Shown here in pieces: positions 12,206-24,100 of a stretch of 64,000 nucleotides of DNA. The notes under the pieces are model-generated. The model worked only from the letters and a program-made list of their open reading frames with translations. It was not told the origin of the DNA and searched no databases. The position numbers were made by a program, and so were the translations under genes. Each line of letters opens with the position of its first letter. Positions within the stretch are counted from its first letter, which is position 1. Source of the stretch: Adineta ricciae (lineage: Eukaryota; Rotifera; Eurotatoria; Adinetida; Adinetidae); the NCBI GenBank assembly GCA_905250025.1, contig CAJNOJ010000008.1, positions 868,001 to 932,000 of the forward strand, read 5' to 3'.

Positions 12206-12988
12206 CTATTGATCTGCTAAGAGACGTGCAGCGACTACTTCGCCGATTTTAGCATGGCCCTTGGCGTTGGGATGAGCTGCATTGCTTGAGGCAAAGAGAC
12301 TGTCAGCGAATGGTTCAGCCGAAAACATTTCGTGACCACGGAAAGCTGTTTTGACTTCTTCAATAAAACGAATACCAGCAGTTTGAGCAGCTTTTTTCAC
12401 TGTCTCGTTCAAGATATCCATGAGTTTATGACAGCTGGCTTCATTTGGAATCTTTTTGCTGACGCTAATGAAATCAACATAAGCAACGGCATAGATTTTC
12501 GCTGTTGGTTTAGCAGCAGCTTTGATGAGATTATAGGCGCTAACTAATCCAGCTTCAACATCTTTCACTCGTTTTGAAGCGCCGGCAAGGTCATTCAGTA
12601 AAATAATTTGTGTAAATGATTGAACAAGGCCAACGTCATTACCACCAGTAGTAAAAATGACGTGTGTTGCATTAGCTAAAGCTGCTTCCGCTTTCTTTAA
12701 TTGACCTGGAATATCCTTTAAAACGGATCCACCTTTAGCATAGTTAACTGCAGGCCATCCTAAGATTTTTCCAGCGACAATTGGATAGGATTTTGGTGCG
12801 CCACCGACAGCACCTGCACTTGTGAACGAATCACCAAGGGCGACAATATTTGGATCTAAATAGATATCATTGTCATTCGCACACACTGACTTTTGCTCTG
12901 TTTAGTACAAAACATCGAGTCACATACTTTGTTGGTAAGATCCATGAATAAGACATAAGGCAAAAACAGTCAAAAATAACTTCAACAT
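12206..12988 (-). CDS. Secreted SGNH/GDSL hydrolase
   Basis: Predicted secreted esterase or lipase-type hydrolase. Exon 1 (12988 to about 12927) encodes a signal peptide, MLKLFLTVFALCLIHGSYQQ. A short intron then leads into the catalytic domain. SGNH block I is ALGDSFTSAG (catalytic Ser), block III is TTGGNDVGL (oxyanion Asn) and block V is HPNAKGH (catalytic His); the block II Gly is probably in YAKGGSV. The domain is about 220 residues and looks most like bacterial and fungal secreted SGNH lipases, so transfer is possible. The signal-peptide exon and intron show it is now a normal eukaryotic gene. A TATA box lies at 13061-13067. The substrate cannot be told. Confidence 0.82.
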
Positions 12989-13060
12989 AATTGAGAACGG
13001 CTGACCTTATTGATAATTATAATGGGAATGTAACTAAATTCGATCAGTCTGTTCGTATAC

Positions 13061-13067
13061 TTTTATA
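13061..13067 (-). promoter_or_regulatory. TATA box of the SGNH hydrolase gene
   Basis: On the minus strand this reads TATAAAA within CAGTATAAAAGTATAC, about 73 bp before the ATG at 12988. That allows a TSS roughly 30 bp downstream and a 5' UTR of about 45 nt. No trans-splice-like AG is next to this ATG, unlike many neighbours. Confidence 0.5.
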
Positions 13068-13564
13068 CTGAAACCTTCGCCAACACATTTTGAGAATGCG
13101 AATCAATGCAGATGCGACCGTGTTTAAGACACCCACACTTTTGAAATTTACGTGAATAGAATCAAAACGTAAGCCATTCCATTATGGGAGAATCTGCAGT
13201 ACATAACTACCTCGAGTATACCCAAAGAATATCGACTTGTTCTTCGGTACTCACATGCTGCCTTCGACTTGTCACGTAGATATATACACCTTTCAACGAA
13301 CTGCTGCTACAAAGAAAAAAAGAAAACTATTTACACTCTTTTCCGAAAACACGTTCGGTAGTGAGTTGTTTTTTGTGTCTTAGTTACCATCAATAAGAGT
13401 CCTGACAAACGTTATCATCTTCAGTACTTTAAAATCACTGATTAGCTTGTAAAACCCACGTTATAAACGTGTTGACGGTGTGTACGAAAATGAAACGAAG
13501 TCTTTTTTATGAAATGGCCTTCAACAATCATAATGATAAGACATTATATGACACTCTTCGACTG

Positions 13565-13572
13565 TATAAAAA
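13565..13572 (+). promoter_or_regulatory. TATA box of the 79-residue secreted peptide gene
   Basis: TATAAAAA lies 36 bp before the favoured ATG at 13608, predicting a TSS near 13595 and a very short leader. With the opposite TATA box at 13061-13067 it defines a divergent promoter region of about 500 bp between two secreted-protein genes. Confidence 0.5.
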
Positions 13573-13607
13573 CGGCTGACTTCCCTGAAACACCATACAC
13601 GATCACG

Positions 13608-13847
13608 ATGCAATTGACAACAATTTTCGCTGCAATCATCGCCTGCTTGGTCTTATTCGCGTCGGTTAGCTTTACCGATGGTCTTGCTGTCAAAGCTAAA
13701 CCTGCTATCAATCGTGCAAAATCATCTGCGAAGAGCAATGGTCAAGCTATGTTTAGTGATAACTTGAAATTCAATGGTCATCGACCATCTGCTGCTCGAC
13801 AAATTGTTGAAAGTATCAAGCAACGACGAGAACGTCACGGTCTCTAA
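13608..13847 (+). CDS. Small secreted basic protein, 79 residues
   Basis: Not recognised. The ATG at 13608 (MQLTTIFAAIIACLVLFASV) is chosen because it opens a clean signal peptide and lies just beyond a TATA box; the frame itself is open to 13509. The predicted mature chain starts near DGLAVKAK. It is rich in Lys, Arg, Ala and Ser, has no cysteines and ends RQIVESIKQRRERHGL, which looks helical and basic. Its QRRER cluster could be a processing site. AATAAA-type signals follow near 13927. The high Ala/Lys and compact TATA promoter suggest an abundant or inducible secreted product; function is unknown. Confidence 0.6.
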   Translation: MQLTTIFAAIIACLVLFASVSFTDGLAVKAKPAINRAKSSAKSNGQAMFSDNLKFNGHRPSAARQIVESIKQRRERHGL

Positions 13848-14160
13848 GATTCTTTTTCTTTTGCTTTATGTAATTGAAAATTTATTTTGAGAAAAAAAAA
13901 ACCTTTTTTCAGTTTGTTCACAAAATTAATAAAAAAAAAAAAGAAGAAGACGACGACGAAATTTAATGAGAAAAACTTATTTAACTTCTATACGAGAGTA
14001 AGAGAGAGAGAGACAGAAAATTTTGGCGTAAACGATTTTAGAATTATTTCATAGGTTTATCTTTTTTCGATCATAATAAATATTTTCGTTTCTAGAATAT
14101 TTTTTTTCATATGCTTTCCATTCTCGATGAACATTTTGTTAGTTAAGTATATGCATATGT

Positions 14161-16330
14161 CTAGAATGAAGAAAAGAAACAGAAGATAGGCATTGAACGT
14201 CTTCCGTTAGTAGTTAATACCGTTTTTTGTTGACACTCCTGAATCATAATTTCATCGGAACTTGATGAATCTGATGAGGTACAAGTTGGACTTAGTTCAG
14301 TAGGTGCTGCACATGCGTTAGTATTGTTGTTGATATTACGTTGCTGACAATGATTGCAACCGGCCTCTCCAGGAATGTATTTAACTTTGACAGGAGTTGT
14401 CGATGATCGACCGATGTTTTTATAGAAACGTTCGAATGCATCGAGAATTTTTTCGGCTGAGCGGTTATTTCGGTCGCTAACATTATTATTATAGAGATCG
14501 TTATTATTTGATTGATTGGTATTTAGCTCAGAATAATTCCCTGGAGCTGGATGTGGTCCATTTAGTTCACGAATTTGATGACCTGAAGCTGACTCTTGGT
14601 TATGAGTGAAGAATTGTTGAGTAGGTGGAGGCGGTGGAACGTGTTGGCGAGCTTGCACTCGAGCTGCTGCGGCATGAGCTAATTGTGCTAATTGAGCAGC
14701 TGTATCTTCGCGTGGTTGTTTAGCAACTTGAATTGGAACAGGTTTTACTTCTTGTTCAGAAATTTGATCGAGAATCGCACATGAACTTCAAAGTGAATCA
14801 CAAGTCAAAATACGCCTATGCGCAATGTCATTTATTTTTTCTTACCATTCGCATGGATTCGGTTCTGCCGGTTTCGGACTTTGACTTGGTGCTTTAGGAT
14901 TGAATACCTTCGTTTGTCGTTCAGAAGTTTTACTTGATTGACGCTGATGTGATGGATGAATATTAGAGCGACCTTGTTGAGAATTAGCGTGACTACTTGA
15001 TCGTGGATGGCGTTGTTGCTGTTGCTGTTGCTGCTGTTGTTGTTGTTGCTGCTGCTGCTGTTGTTGTGGTGGTGGTGGTGGTTGTTTTTTTGGTGATAGA
15101 TCACGAGCATGTTCACCGTGAACATTATTTATTTCAACGATAACGGGCGTTTGACGTGGTGAACGATTCACATGACGTTTTGAACGATGCTTTTTCAAAT
15201 TAAAATCATCTTGCGTCGACGTTTCAACGTGATGTAACGTAGATTTATGAATCTTCTTTTGTAAATTGTGCAATTCATCTTCTAATGCATGAATATGCGC
15301 ACGTAAACGGTGAATTTCACGTTCAAATGCACTATTAACACCATTGGTATTCGAGCGTTGTGCATGAGGCGCTTGGGGATGACAATGCGTCCCAGATGAA
15401 TAGTAGTTAGGTGCCTGATAAGGACTATAAGGTGCATACGCGCTAGAATACGGCCGATCGCCATGACCAACAGGCATTTGATGATTATCGTCAGGATGGA
15501 TTCGCGATGGCCGCTTACTTGATTTACCATAGGGATCATCACGTCGAGAAGAATCTTCATGACTTTGATAGTGACTATTGTAGAGGGGTTGTATATGAAC
15601 CTGAAAGAATCAGATTGTTTCCTTGATCTTGAATGAATTTTCCAGTGAAAAATTACCCGTTTCTGCGAACTGGATGGTCCTTGAGGATGTTGATGGCGGT
15701 GATGTCCCCGACGTTTTGAACGTGATTTGCGTTTATTATAGTCATGTAGATTTTGTGTTTCGTCTATACCTTGCGGCATTTCGCTGTTCATTGGTTTGTA
15801 ACCATGGACTTTCGAATCATGATCGTTGATGTTCGCATCATCCGGTTTTAAGCGAGTTTTCGATGGAGGTGTTGGACTTCGATTCAAATCGTCTGATGTT
15901 TTCATGTCATCCGAATACAAACTTTGATCCATTGCGCCGTTTGGAGAGATGCACACGCGACGTTGATGCCGCTTAGCTAGACAACGAAAGGTGTTTAGAG
16001 AAATATTCTTCGTGTTGAAAGTTTCCTACATTTTAAATCGTGATTAGTACAATACTCATGCTGACAAGGTGGTTGTCGGCCGTGTTTTGAATGACGTCGA
16101 GTCGGAGTGGCTGTATATGGACCATTGGCTGATTGGTTGGGTCGAGCAGATGCTGGTACAGATCGTTCACGTACTGGAGCAACAAATGCATTATAGGCTC
16201 CATAAGCTGATTGATATAGGGATGAGGGTGCTTGCTGTGGTTGCTGCTGTCCAGGATATTGGAAGCTCATAGGTACTGGTTTGAAAGGACCTGGATACAT
16301 AGTGTCGAAACAACAAGAATGGACACTCAA
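14161..16330 (-). CDS. Low-complexity polyQ protein, unknown function
   Basis: Not recognised. At least four exons join in frame: 16330 to about 16030, about 15975-15660, about 15600-14847, and about 14790-14161. The protein is about 570 residues, mostly disordered: MYPGPFKPVPMSFQYPGQQQ at the start, Ser/Arg/His-rich middle, then one short coiled coil (FEREIHRLRAHIHALEDELH). A proline run is followed by a polyQ run of about 18 residues (15011-15067). Near the end are a helix (AEKILDAFERFYKNIG) and two CxxC-like pairs (CNHCQQ, CQHEYC upstream). It may be a scaffold or RNA-associated protein; this is a guess. Exon boundaries are moderately certain; an upstream exon cannot be excluded. Confidence 0.65.
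15011..15067 (-). repeat. CAG/CAA microsatellite coding polyglutamine
   Basis: On the minus strand a mixed CAG/CAA tract encodes roughly 18 consecutive glutamines directly after a proline run (CCA/CCG codons). The mixture of CAA and CAG interrupts pure CAG repeats. Confidence 0.85.
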
Positions 16331-18069
16331 TCTAAAAGGAAGTAACTGACTTCTAAAGAAAAATATCGAGAACTGAAAAATAAACGAAAGTATTCAGTTC
16401 ATACTCAACCAAAGAATGTTGAGAAAGATGAGAAGAGAAAAGATTGTTCTCGACAATTTGTTCACTGTTTCTTTTCTTTTTTTTTGTTCTTACGGTTATC
16501 AATATATGATTGAAAAGTCTTTCGATTGACGAACATCCTTGAATAATGTAATGACAAGTTAATATAATTTCGTTCATCAATATTTGAAAGATCTCATTGA
16601 GACCTTCGTACAACTATTCACGCCTCGACAATTGTTACGTGAATTTGTTTTGCTCATTGAAAAAGAAAAGAAAGACAATTTCTACGAATGAAATTCGTTA
16701 CACTTACAACAAGAGAATGAAGAAAAGCATATCTGATTGACTCAATGGCACATGGAAAGTTCGTGTGTTTGGCAAAGGACATACTTTCTTCAGTGAATTT
16801 CTCGAAACAGTAAAAGACAACGACACCGACACATCGCTCGCATTCAATGACAAGATTAAAACGTTAGAGAATGAATTCCTTCTCTAGTTCTTCGCTTTCG
16901 TCACGCTCCAATAGACATCCATCAACATTTATCGGTCAAATCGTATTGAAATTGTTTCACACGTTCGAATAGAAAATCTACTAATGATAAAAACAAATTA
17001 TTAAGGGATAATTGTACTTTATGACGACCAATAAACAATTAAACGAAACTTCTTTGTTTTGCGAAATATAGACATCCATCTCCTGTCGAATTTCACTCAA
17101 ATGCGGTCATGCTATAATGGCCAATGAGGAAGTATACACAAGGCTTTTACACGGTCTGAAGAGCAGAGAAAATCTAATTGTCAACTTTTTCAATTCGGAA
17201 AATTTTCCTTTGGACAAAGACCGCTGAATGTTGATTTGTTTCAATGATCTCCAATATTCGAAAGAGAAGTTGGCGATAATTTGAAATTTCATTAAAACAA
17301 TCGTGACATGAACGAATAAGTAATAGAATTTTCGAAAAAACCTCCTCGTTCGGTCAATATTCTAATCACTTTCAATCGAATTACATCTCCCTTCTGATTT
17401 GAATGATTATCGTGTCGTCAGTAATTTGTATTTCAATGCTCATTCACAAGTCTTCCTCTTCCAACAATAACTTGATTATTTTTCACTAATTCACTTGGAT
17501 TTTCTCTTCTTTCTCATTAAAACGAACATTTCTGATCGTTTTCTTTCAAATGATCTCACGATTTCGTCTGGACATCAATTGACATTCAATCCAAAACATA
17601 TGTGTAATGAACTGCATGCATGTCTACTAGCAATTTCTTCTTTGAATGCATGCGCATATGAAAATCTATTCGAGTCGAACTTCTTGACAGAAGAATTGGA
17701 GACAACATTGCAGCTCAGTTTTCTTCTGTCTCCCTTTGTTCATGTGGAAGTAATGTCTAATTGTGATTTATATTCAACATGTCGATCACTCTACTAACAA
17801 GACATTTGTTCTCATTTCTGTGAACAAACTGCACGGAATTTTTCATGTATATCGTCATTGACGTTCTTTCCTGTCTTTTTCTCTTCTTTTTCCGGTGCAA
17901 AGCGCTTTTCTTTCAGCGTATTTTCTCTTGATTTGGAATAATTAATTGCGATGTAGTGCATTGCCTTTTTCTATTCCCTTCTCTCCCTCTCTCTCTTCCT
18001 TCGCCGCCTTTCTTCTTTTCTCTCTTCCTCTAAAACAAAGCAAATCCCATAGTCACTAGATCGAGCGCA
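16331..18069. other. Long intergenic region between divergent genes
   Basis: About 1.7 kb, long for this window. I see no splice-supported gene. A plus-strand frame at 17495-17797 (100 codons) has no domain or good start context. CT-rich sequence at 17870-18060 precedes the NCKX start. It likely holds the divergent promoters and 5' UTRs of the polyQ protein and the NCKX exchanger. Confidence 0.45.
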
Positions 18070-20909
18070 ATGAGTGAAGGAGCTACACATCCGCTATTAT
18101 CCAAACGATTTATAAAACGACATCATGTCAAATTTGCCATTCGAATTTTAATTGGATTAACTTTAGCACATCTTGTTGGTGAACAATTTCGGCCAAGTCA
18201 TGCTGCTGTTTCATCAACACGAAAACATCGATTGACAAAAACAACGACTAGGAGCGGTACTCAGAAAACACAAACTTTCTTTACGAATAGCAATTACTAT
18301 TTAGAAATAATCAATGAAGAGCAAACATCTGCGCCAACAATCAGTTGGCAACCGGGGCAAATGAAGAATTGTACCGAACCAGGTAGGTCTTAACTCAAAT
18401 CCTATTTTCATAGAGATGCTTTCTTTCCTTCTATGTTAATTAAAGCTATCAATGAATTTCCCGACGATCTATTTAGTCAATCTCAGCGACGTCACGTAAA
18501 TAAATGCGCATATTCTCAATCACATAAATGAATGCTTTTTCTAGGGAGCGATTATATTCCATCTATTAGCGTGTATTTATATTTTCATTGCGATTGCCAT
18601 CGTTGTTGATGAATATTTTATTGCTGCGCTTGACAAATTGTGTTCGGTAAATTCCTTCTTTGCGAACCTTAATTCAACCTATATGATTTTATATACAGAC
18701 ATTAAATCTTGATGAAGACGTGGCCGGCGCCACATTTATGGCCGGTGGATCATCATCACCGGAACTTTTTACTGCACTTATTGGTAAGAAGCATTCAAGC
18801 AACTGGAAGATTCGATCATCGATCGTATTTAGGTATTTTTGTGGCAAAAGGAGATGTTGGAGTTGGAACAATTGTCGGCTCGGCAGTATTCAATATTGTA
18901 TGTGTAATTGGAATTTGTGGGTTATTCGTCAATGAAGTAGGTTTTGTACTGCGCTTGGTGGTTAACTAACGAATTCATCTGGTTTTCTAGGCCATTCGAT
19001 TGACGTGGTGGTAGGTACCGGATTATTTTGTTATTGATTGAGATGACAAAGGTTGATCGCGAATACATAAATATCCATTGTTGTTCGTCAGGCATTCTCA
19101 TTTATTATCAAATTCTGTTCCCATTTGGGCTTTTATCTGGAGATAGTAGTCATCTTCAATTATCAAAAAAATGGAAATCGTCCTTTGGGAAAGCTTTTGT
19201 TTTTGCGTCAAGTCAACAGCGATCTGAAATAATAATAAATCGATACATTAGAATTCATGCTCATTTGGAACTAATCAAAAAATACGATTCTTTATTTTGC
19301 TTTTTCCTAGGCCACTCTGTCGAGACTCAGCTTATTACGCAATCTCAATTGTGTTTCTTATCATTGTAAGTACTTTTCAACTCATATATCCTCCTTCTAT
19401 ATCATTTCGCTCGATAGTGTTTATCCGATAGTCGCATAACTCTATTCGAATCGATGTTTCTGTTGATTATGTATGCAGGATATATTGTCATTATGTGGTA
19501 AAATAAAATTCTCTATGAGTTTTTCTTGTTACTATCATTTCTTTGAATAGCAACAATCAAAAACTACAACAATTAGTGGTACAACGATGGCAAATCTTTC
19601 AAACATTCAATGCACCTGAAGAACCGATCATGAACTATGCACATACGCAAAAGACGTATGGAATGGCGAATAGTCATCGTTAGTTAATGATTCTTACGAA
19701 GGAAAACTAACTGCATTGGAAACTTTGATTTGTAGAAGATTATGGAAATGAAATGGATAATTCTTCGCGAGTTCCAGTTGATGAACTCATTGCTATGTCG
19801 CGTGTTTCCATGGATTTTCGAACGATAATATTCAAACTAATGATGACTAAGCATTTTCAAGGGCGTACACGATTTCAAATGGCTGTTCGGTTTGTGATTA
19901 GTCAAGTATGTATGGATTGCATGAAAGTAACTGTGAATATGAGCAATACTGTTTTTCAGAAGCAATTACGTGCTAGACGAGGCGTCACTCGTCCACAAAA
20001 GCCAGTCGGCGATCGACGATTTTCGTTCTATCAAGGTCGAACACCGAGGTAGGTGTAATCGCTTGATTCGATTAACAAACGTTCCTCGATTCGTACTCAT
20101 TTAGTCTATTAGCAAGTGATTTGAATTATAACGATTGGAAAAACATTCCAAATCATAATTATGATCCGATCGGTTTTGCTAAATGGGCGTGCCTTGCGCC
20201 GATCAAAATTGTCTATCACTTCACGATTCCTGACTGTCGAGATCCAAGGTAAGCAATTCAAATTCAACCCTTCCTGACTCATCTTCTATTCTAGACGATC
20301 TCATTGGTATCCATTGACATTTGCTGTGGCGATTTTTTGGCTATGTTTATTGACGTACCTCATGGTTTGGATGGTGACAGTGATTGGATTTACTTTTGGT
20401 ATACCAGATAGTGTCATGGGTATAACGTTTCTCGCCGCCGGTAGTAGCGTTCCAGATGCACTTAGTAGTGTATTGGTTGTTCGTCAAGGTAAATATGCGA
20501 TGCATATGGATTGATATATCATCAACGTACGATTTGATGTAGGTCTTGTGGACATGGGTGTGTCAAATACATTTGGTTCGAACATATTCGATCTGCTGAT
20601 CGGACTTGCTTTGCCATGGTTTTGTAAAACATTGATTAGCGGCGAAGTCGTACATATCAATTCGAATGGATTGATGTATGATTCAGTTTTACTTCTTGGT
20701 ATTGTTGCTGTAACAGTAAGAGAGATGTTTTCTTTTATCAATGAAATTTCGTTTGGTTTTAGGTGCTAAGTATACATGGTAGAAAATGGTATTTAGATAA
20801 ATTTCTTGGTTGTTTCTTTCTTGCTGTTTATGCAATCTTCGTGATTTTTTCTTTGTTAATCGAAATGAATGTTTTCGGTTTTGTCAACCCACCAATGTGT
20901 CAAATATAA
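18070..20909 (+). CDS. K+-dependent Na+/Ca2+ exchanger (NCKX, SLC24 family)
   Basis: Plasma-membrane antiporter that extrudes Ca2+ using Na+ and K+ gradients. It starts MSEGATHPLLSKRF with an N-terminal hydrophobic segment, then an extracellular stretch ending FPDDLFSQSQRRH. The alpha-1 repeat reads DVAGATFMAGGSSSPELFTA, where most family members have AAGSSAPE. TM helices follow, then a cytoplasmic loop (RRGVTRPQKPVGDRRFSFYQ) and alpha-2: GITFLAAGSSVPDALSSVLV with VSNTFGSNIFDLLIGLALPW. It ends NPPMCQI. About 11 exons; most introns are about 50 bp, but the one from about 19013 to 19310 is near 300 bp. AATAAA follows at about 20967. The SLC24A paralogue is not resolved. Confidence 0.9.
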
Positions 20910-21168
20910 AGTTTTGTTTTTCCTTCTCCATTCTTTCGAATACATATCGTTTTATGTTGTTGTCTGAATAAATGATGATTTACTATTTGATGAACTCGAA
21001 ATTGTGTGCCACAACCGATGTACAGAAGCAAAATACAGTTTGGCAGACATTGGCGCCGCCTACCGTTCATAGAAACGATTGGTCTATGACTATACGTAAC
21101 TAGTTAAGTTATAGATAGATTGTTATAATGACAAACTAAAAAAAAACAAGCGGATCAAAGTTCCTCCG

Positions 21169-24100
21169 ATGGCTGCAACGAATTATGTGGTTACGGTTCA
21201 GAGCCCAACGGCGGTAACGGCTCTTGCCACTGGCCATTTCACCTCACCAACTGATTTTAATTTAATTGTTGCAAAGAATACACACTTTGAAATCTATATT
21301 ATCAATTCCGAAGGTTTAAAATTAGTGAAAGATGTTTGTATCTATGGACAAATTCATATTCTCAAATGTTTTCGTCTCTCGGTAAGAAAAATTTGTTCTT
21401 GCGAAAGACGAATCCATTCTTTTTTTTATGTAGAACATGAACAAAGATGTTCTATTTATTTTTACTGACAAATATCAAGGAATGATCTTAGATTGTCGAA
21501 AAACGAATCAAGATCAGTATGAAATCTCAACGAAATGCCATGGATTGTTAAGAGTAACTCATCGAAGTCACTTCATCGAATACTGAAATACTCGTCTGCT
21601 TTCTTTAGGATACAGGACGGCAAACTGTTCGTCAGCTATTGTGTACGATCGATGTCAAACATGGTCTTATTTTATTACGTATATTCGAAGGCTTGATTAA
21701 ATTGATCTATTTGAAAGATTTTTCTTCCAAAGAATCTTCATCCAAAAGCTTAGAAGCATACAACGTGAAGTATAGTTTTTCTCACTTAATTCACGATTTC
21801 TAACCGATTTTCTTCTGTTAGAGTTGATGAACAAAACATTATTGACATACAATTTCTGCCCGGCCATCAAAAACCAACCTTTGTAATCTTGTATCCAGTA
21901 AAGATCTTCTTTGTTTCTCTTCGCGTCTTGAATCAAGTAAATTTCGTCTGTCTAGCAAACAAGCGATACCTCAACATTCAATCGTGATCAAGAAGAATAT
22001 CATATTCGTACTTATCAAGTCGAATTGAAAGAACGAGATATTTCGAAGTTAACATGGAAACAAGATATGACAATGAGTGAAGCTTCATTCGTTATTCCAA
22101 GTAAAGTCGATACGAGCAGACATAATCGATATTTTGTTTCGAGTATTTAGTTGGACAAGATACTTTCAGTTGCATTGTTATTGGAAGAAACACTGTGGCT
22201 TTTTATAAAGAAAACGATCGACCATTGGAAATCGAATCATTACTACTTGATGTGATTGAACAATATCTTTGTTTATCAAAACTAATTCATGGAATCGTCT
22301 TATTTTTCTAGGATGACGCTGGTATCGTAGGTTACTGTCCTATCGATGATGACGGCTGTCGATATTTATTAACGGACTATACTGGTAAACTTTATCTACT
22401 TGTTCTCGAACGTGACAAACGAAATGGAAGTTCATCAACAACGATAACCGACATGAAGGTAGTGTCTGAAACCATTTTCATGCCGTTTATCTAAATCTGT
22501 TCGCTTCTAGTTGGATCTTCTTGGTGAAACGTCATCATGTGAATATATTACTTATTTAGACAATGGAGTGGCATTCATTGGATCACGCTTTGGTGATAGT
22601 CAACTTATTCGAGTAATGAGAAAATAGTTTTGGAATGTGTATATGGATATCAAAATTTTATTTTTCAGCTTCTACCTGAACCACAAAATGGAAGTCATTT
22701 AGAAATTCTGGAATCATATACAAATCTTGGACCGATTGTGGATATGTGTGTTGTGGACCTAGAACGCCAAGGTCGACAAGTAAGAAATTAATGATCGCTA
22801 TACAAACACCGTCTTCTTTCGAATCTCCTGTTTAGTTAGTGACATGCTCTGGTAATGGTAAAGATTCTTCATTACGTTTTATTCGGACTGGTATTGGCAT
22901 TCATGAGCATGCATCTATTGATTTACGAAATATCAAAGGTAAGAGTTACTAAATCGGTCAAATAATATCTGATGTTTTGGGATTGATAGGCATCTGGGCA
23001 TTGAAAATAGACAATCATTATGATAACCATCTTGTCGTGGCGTTCTTTGATCAAACTAGGTAGATTGAATTTTCGCTTTGTATGAAGTTAAACTATGATT
23101 TGCGCTTCAATTGAGATTGTTCCATTTACAAAATGATGAAATCGAAGAAATTGAATTAGCTGGTTTTGACTTTCAACACCAAACATTATTTTGTGCAAAT
23201 GTCATCGCTGATCAATATCTACAAGTAGATCTCCGATACTCATTTATTGTTCGTACATTCATGTTTGACATTTTAGATCACTACACATTCGATACGTCTA
23301 ATTGGAAACAATGGAAAAGATCTCCTTGTCGAATGGAAAAATGAACAGAATGAAATTACTGTCGGATCGTCCAACACGACTCAATGTGTTTGCGCTAGTG
23401 GAAATCAATTATTTTATTTCGAAATTGGTCGAGCTAGTTTCACTGAAATCAAGTAAACATCCACATCATTCATAGCACTTTGAACTGACTTTTGTGCTTC
23501 TAGTAAATGCAAATTACCATATAATATCGCTTGTTTGGATGTAACACCATTGAATCCACAAGAAGAACGAACTAATCTTTGTGTGGTTGGTTTATGGACA
23601 CAAATATCAGTTTGGATTTATCGTTTACCAACACTCGATGTTTTACATAAAGAACCATTGACTTCAGGTAGATTTCAGTTTACGTCTAGACAATTGGAAA
23701 AGTGATCTTGTGTGAATTTAGATACGTTGCCACGATCAGTCGTTATGATAACATTCGATTCTCAGCCTTATGTTGTTATTTCATTAGCTGATGGTCCTAT
23801 AGTTTACTATTTGCTTGATGTTGAACAAGGAATTCTATACGAACGAAAAAAAGTTTCCCTGGGCACAAAACCAACAACACTCACAATATGTAAACGAACA
23901 GACATCTCACCGAGTACAACAACATCATCATCGTCAACGGATCCTTCCTCACAGAGTACAGTACTATTTGCTTGCAGTGATCGTCCATCGGTTATATCGT
24001 CATCAAATACGAAGCTTGTCTTTTCTGCTGTTAATTTACGAGAAATTGTCTGCATGTGCTCGTTTCATTCGGAATTCTATGGTGCAAGTTTAACGCTAGT

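Noticed and set aside
12100-13100. A possible toxin-type or mobile element boundary at the SGNH region
   Set aside because: I saw no terminal repeats, target-site duplications or transposase; the SGNH gene has an ordinary intron and TATA promoter.
17495-17797. A 100-codon frame in the 1.7-kb intergenic region
   Set aside because: No recognisable domain, no splice partners and no promoter or polyA context; it could be chance in AT-rich sequence.
23815-24093. Overlapping frame inside DDB1
   Set aside because: It is a shadow of the DDB1 exon encoding [20 protein letters not shown], which is strongly supported.
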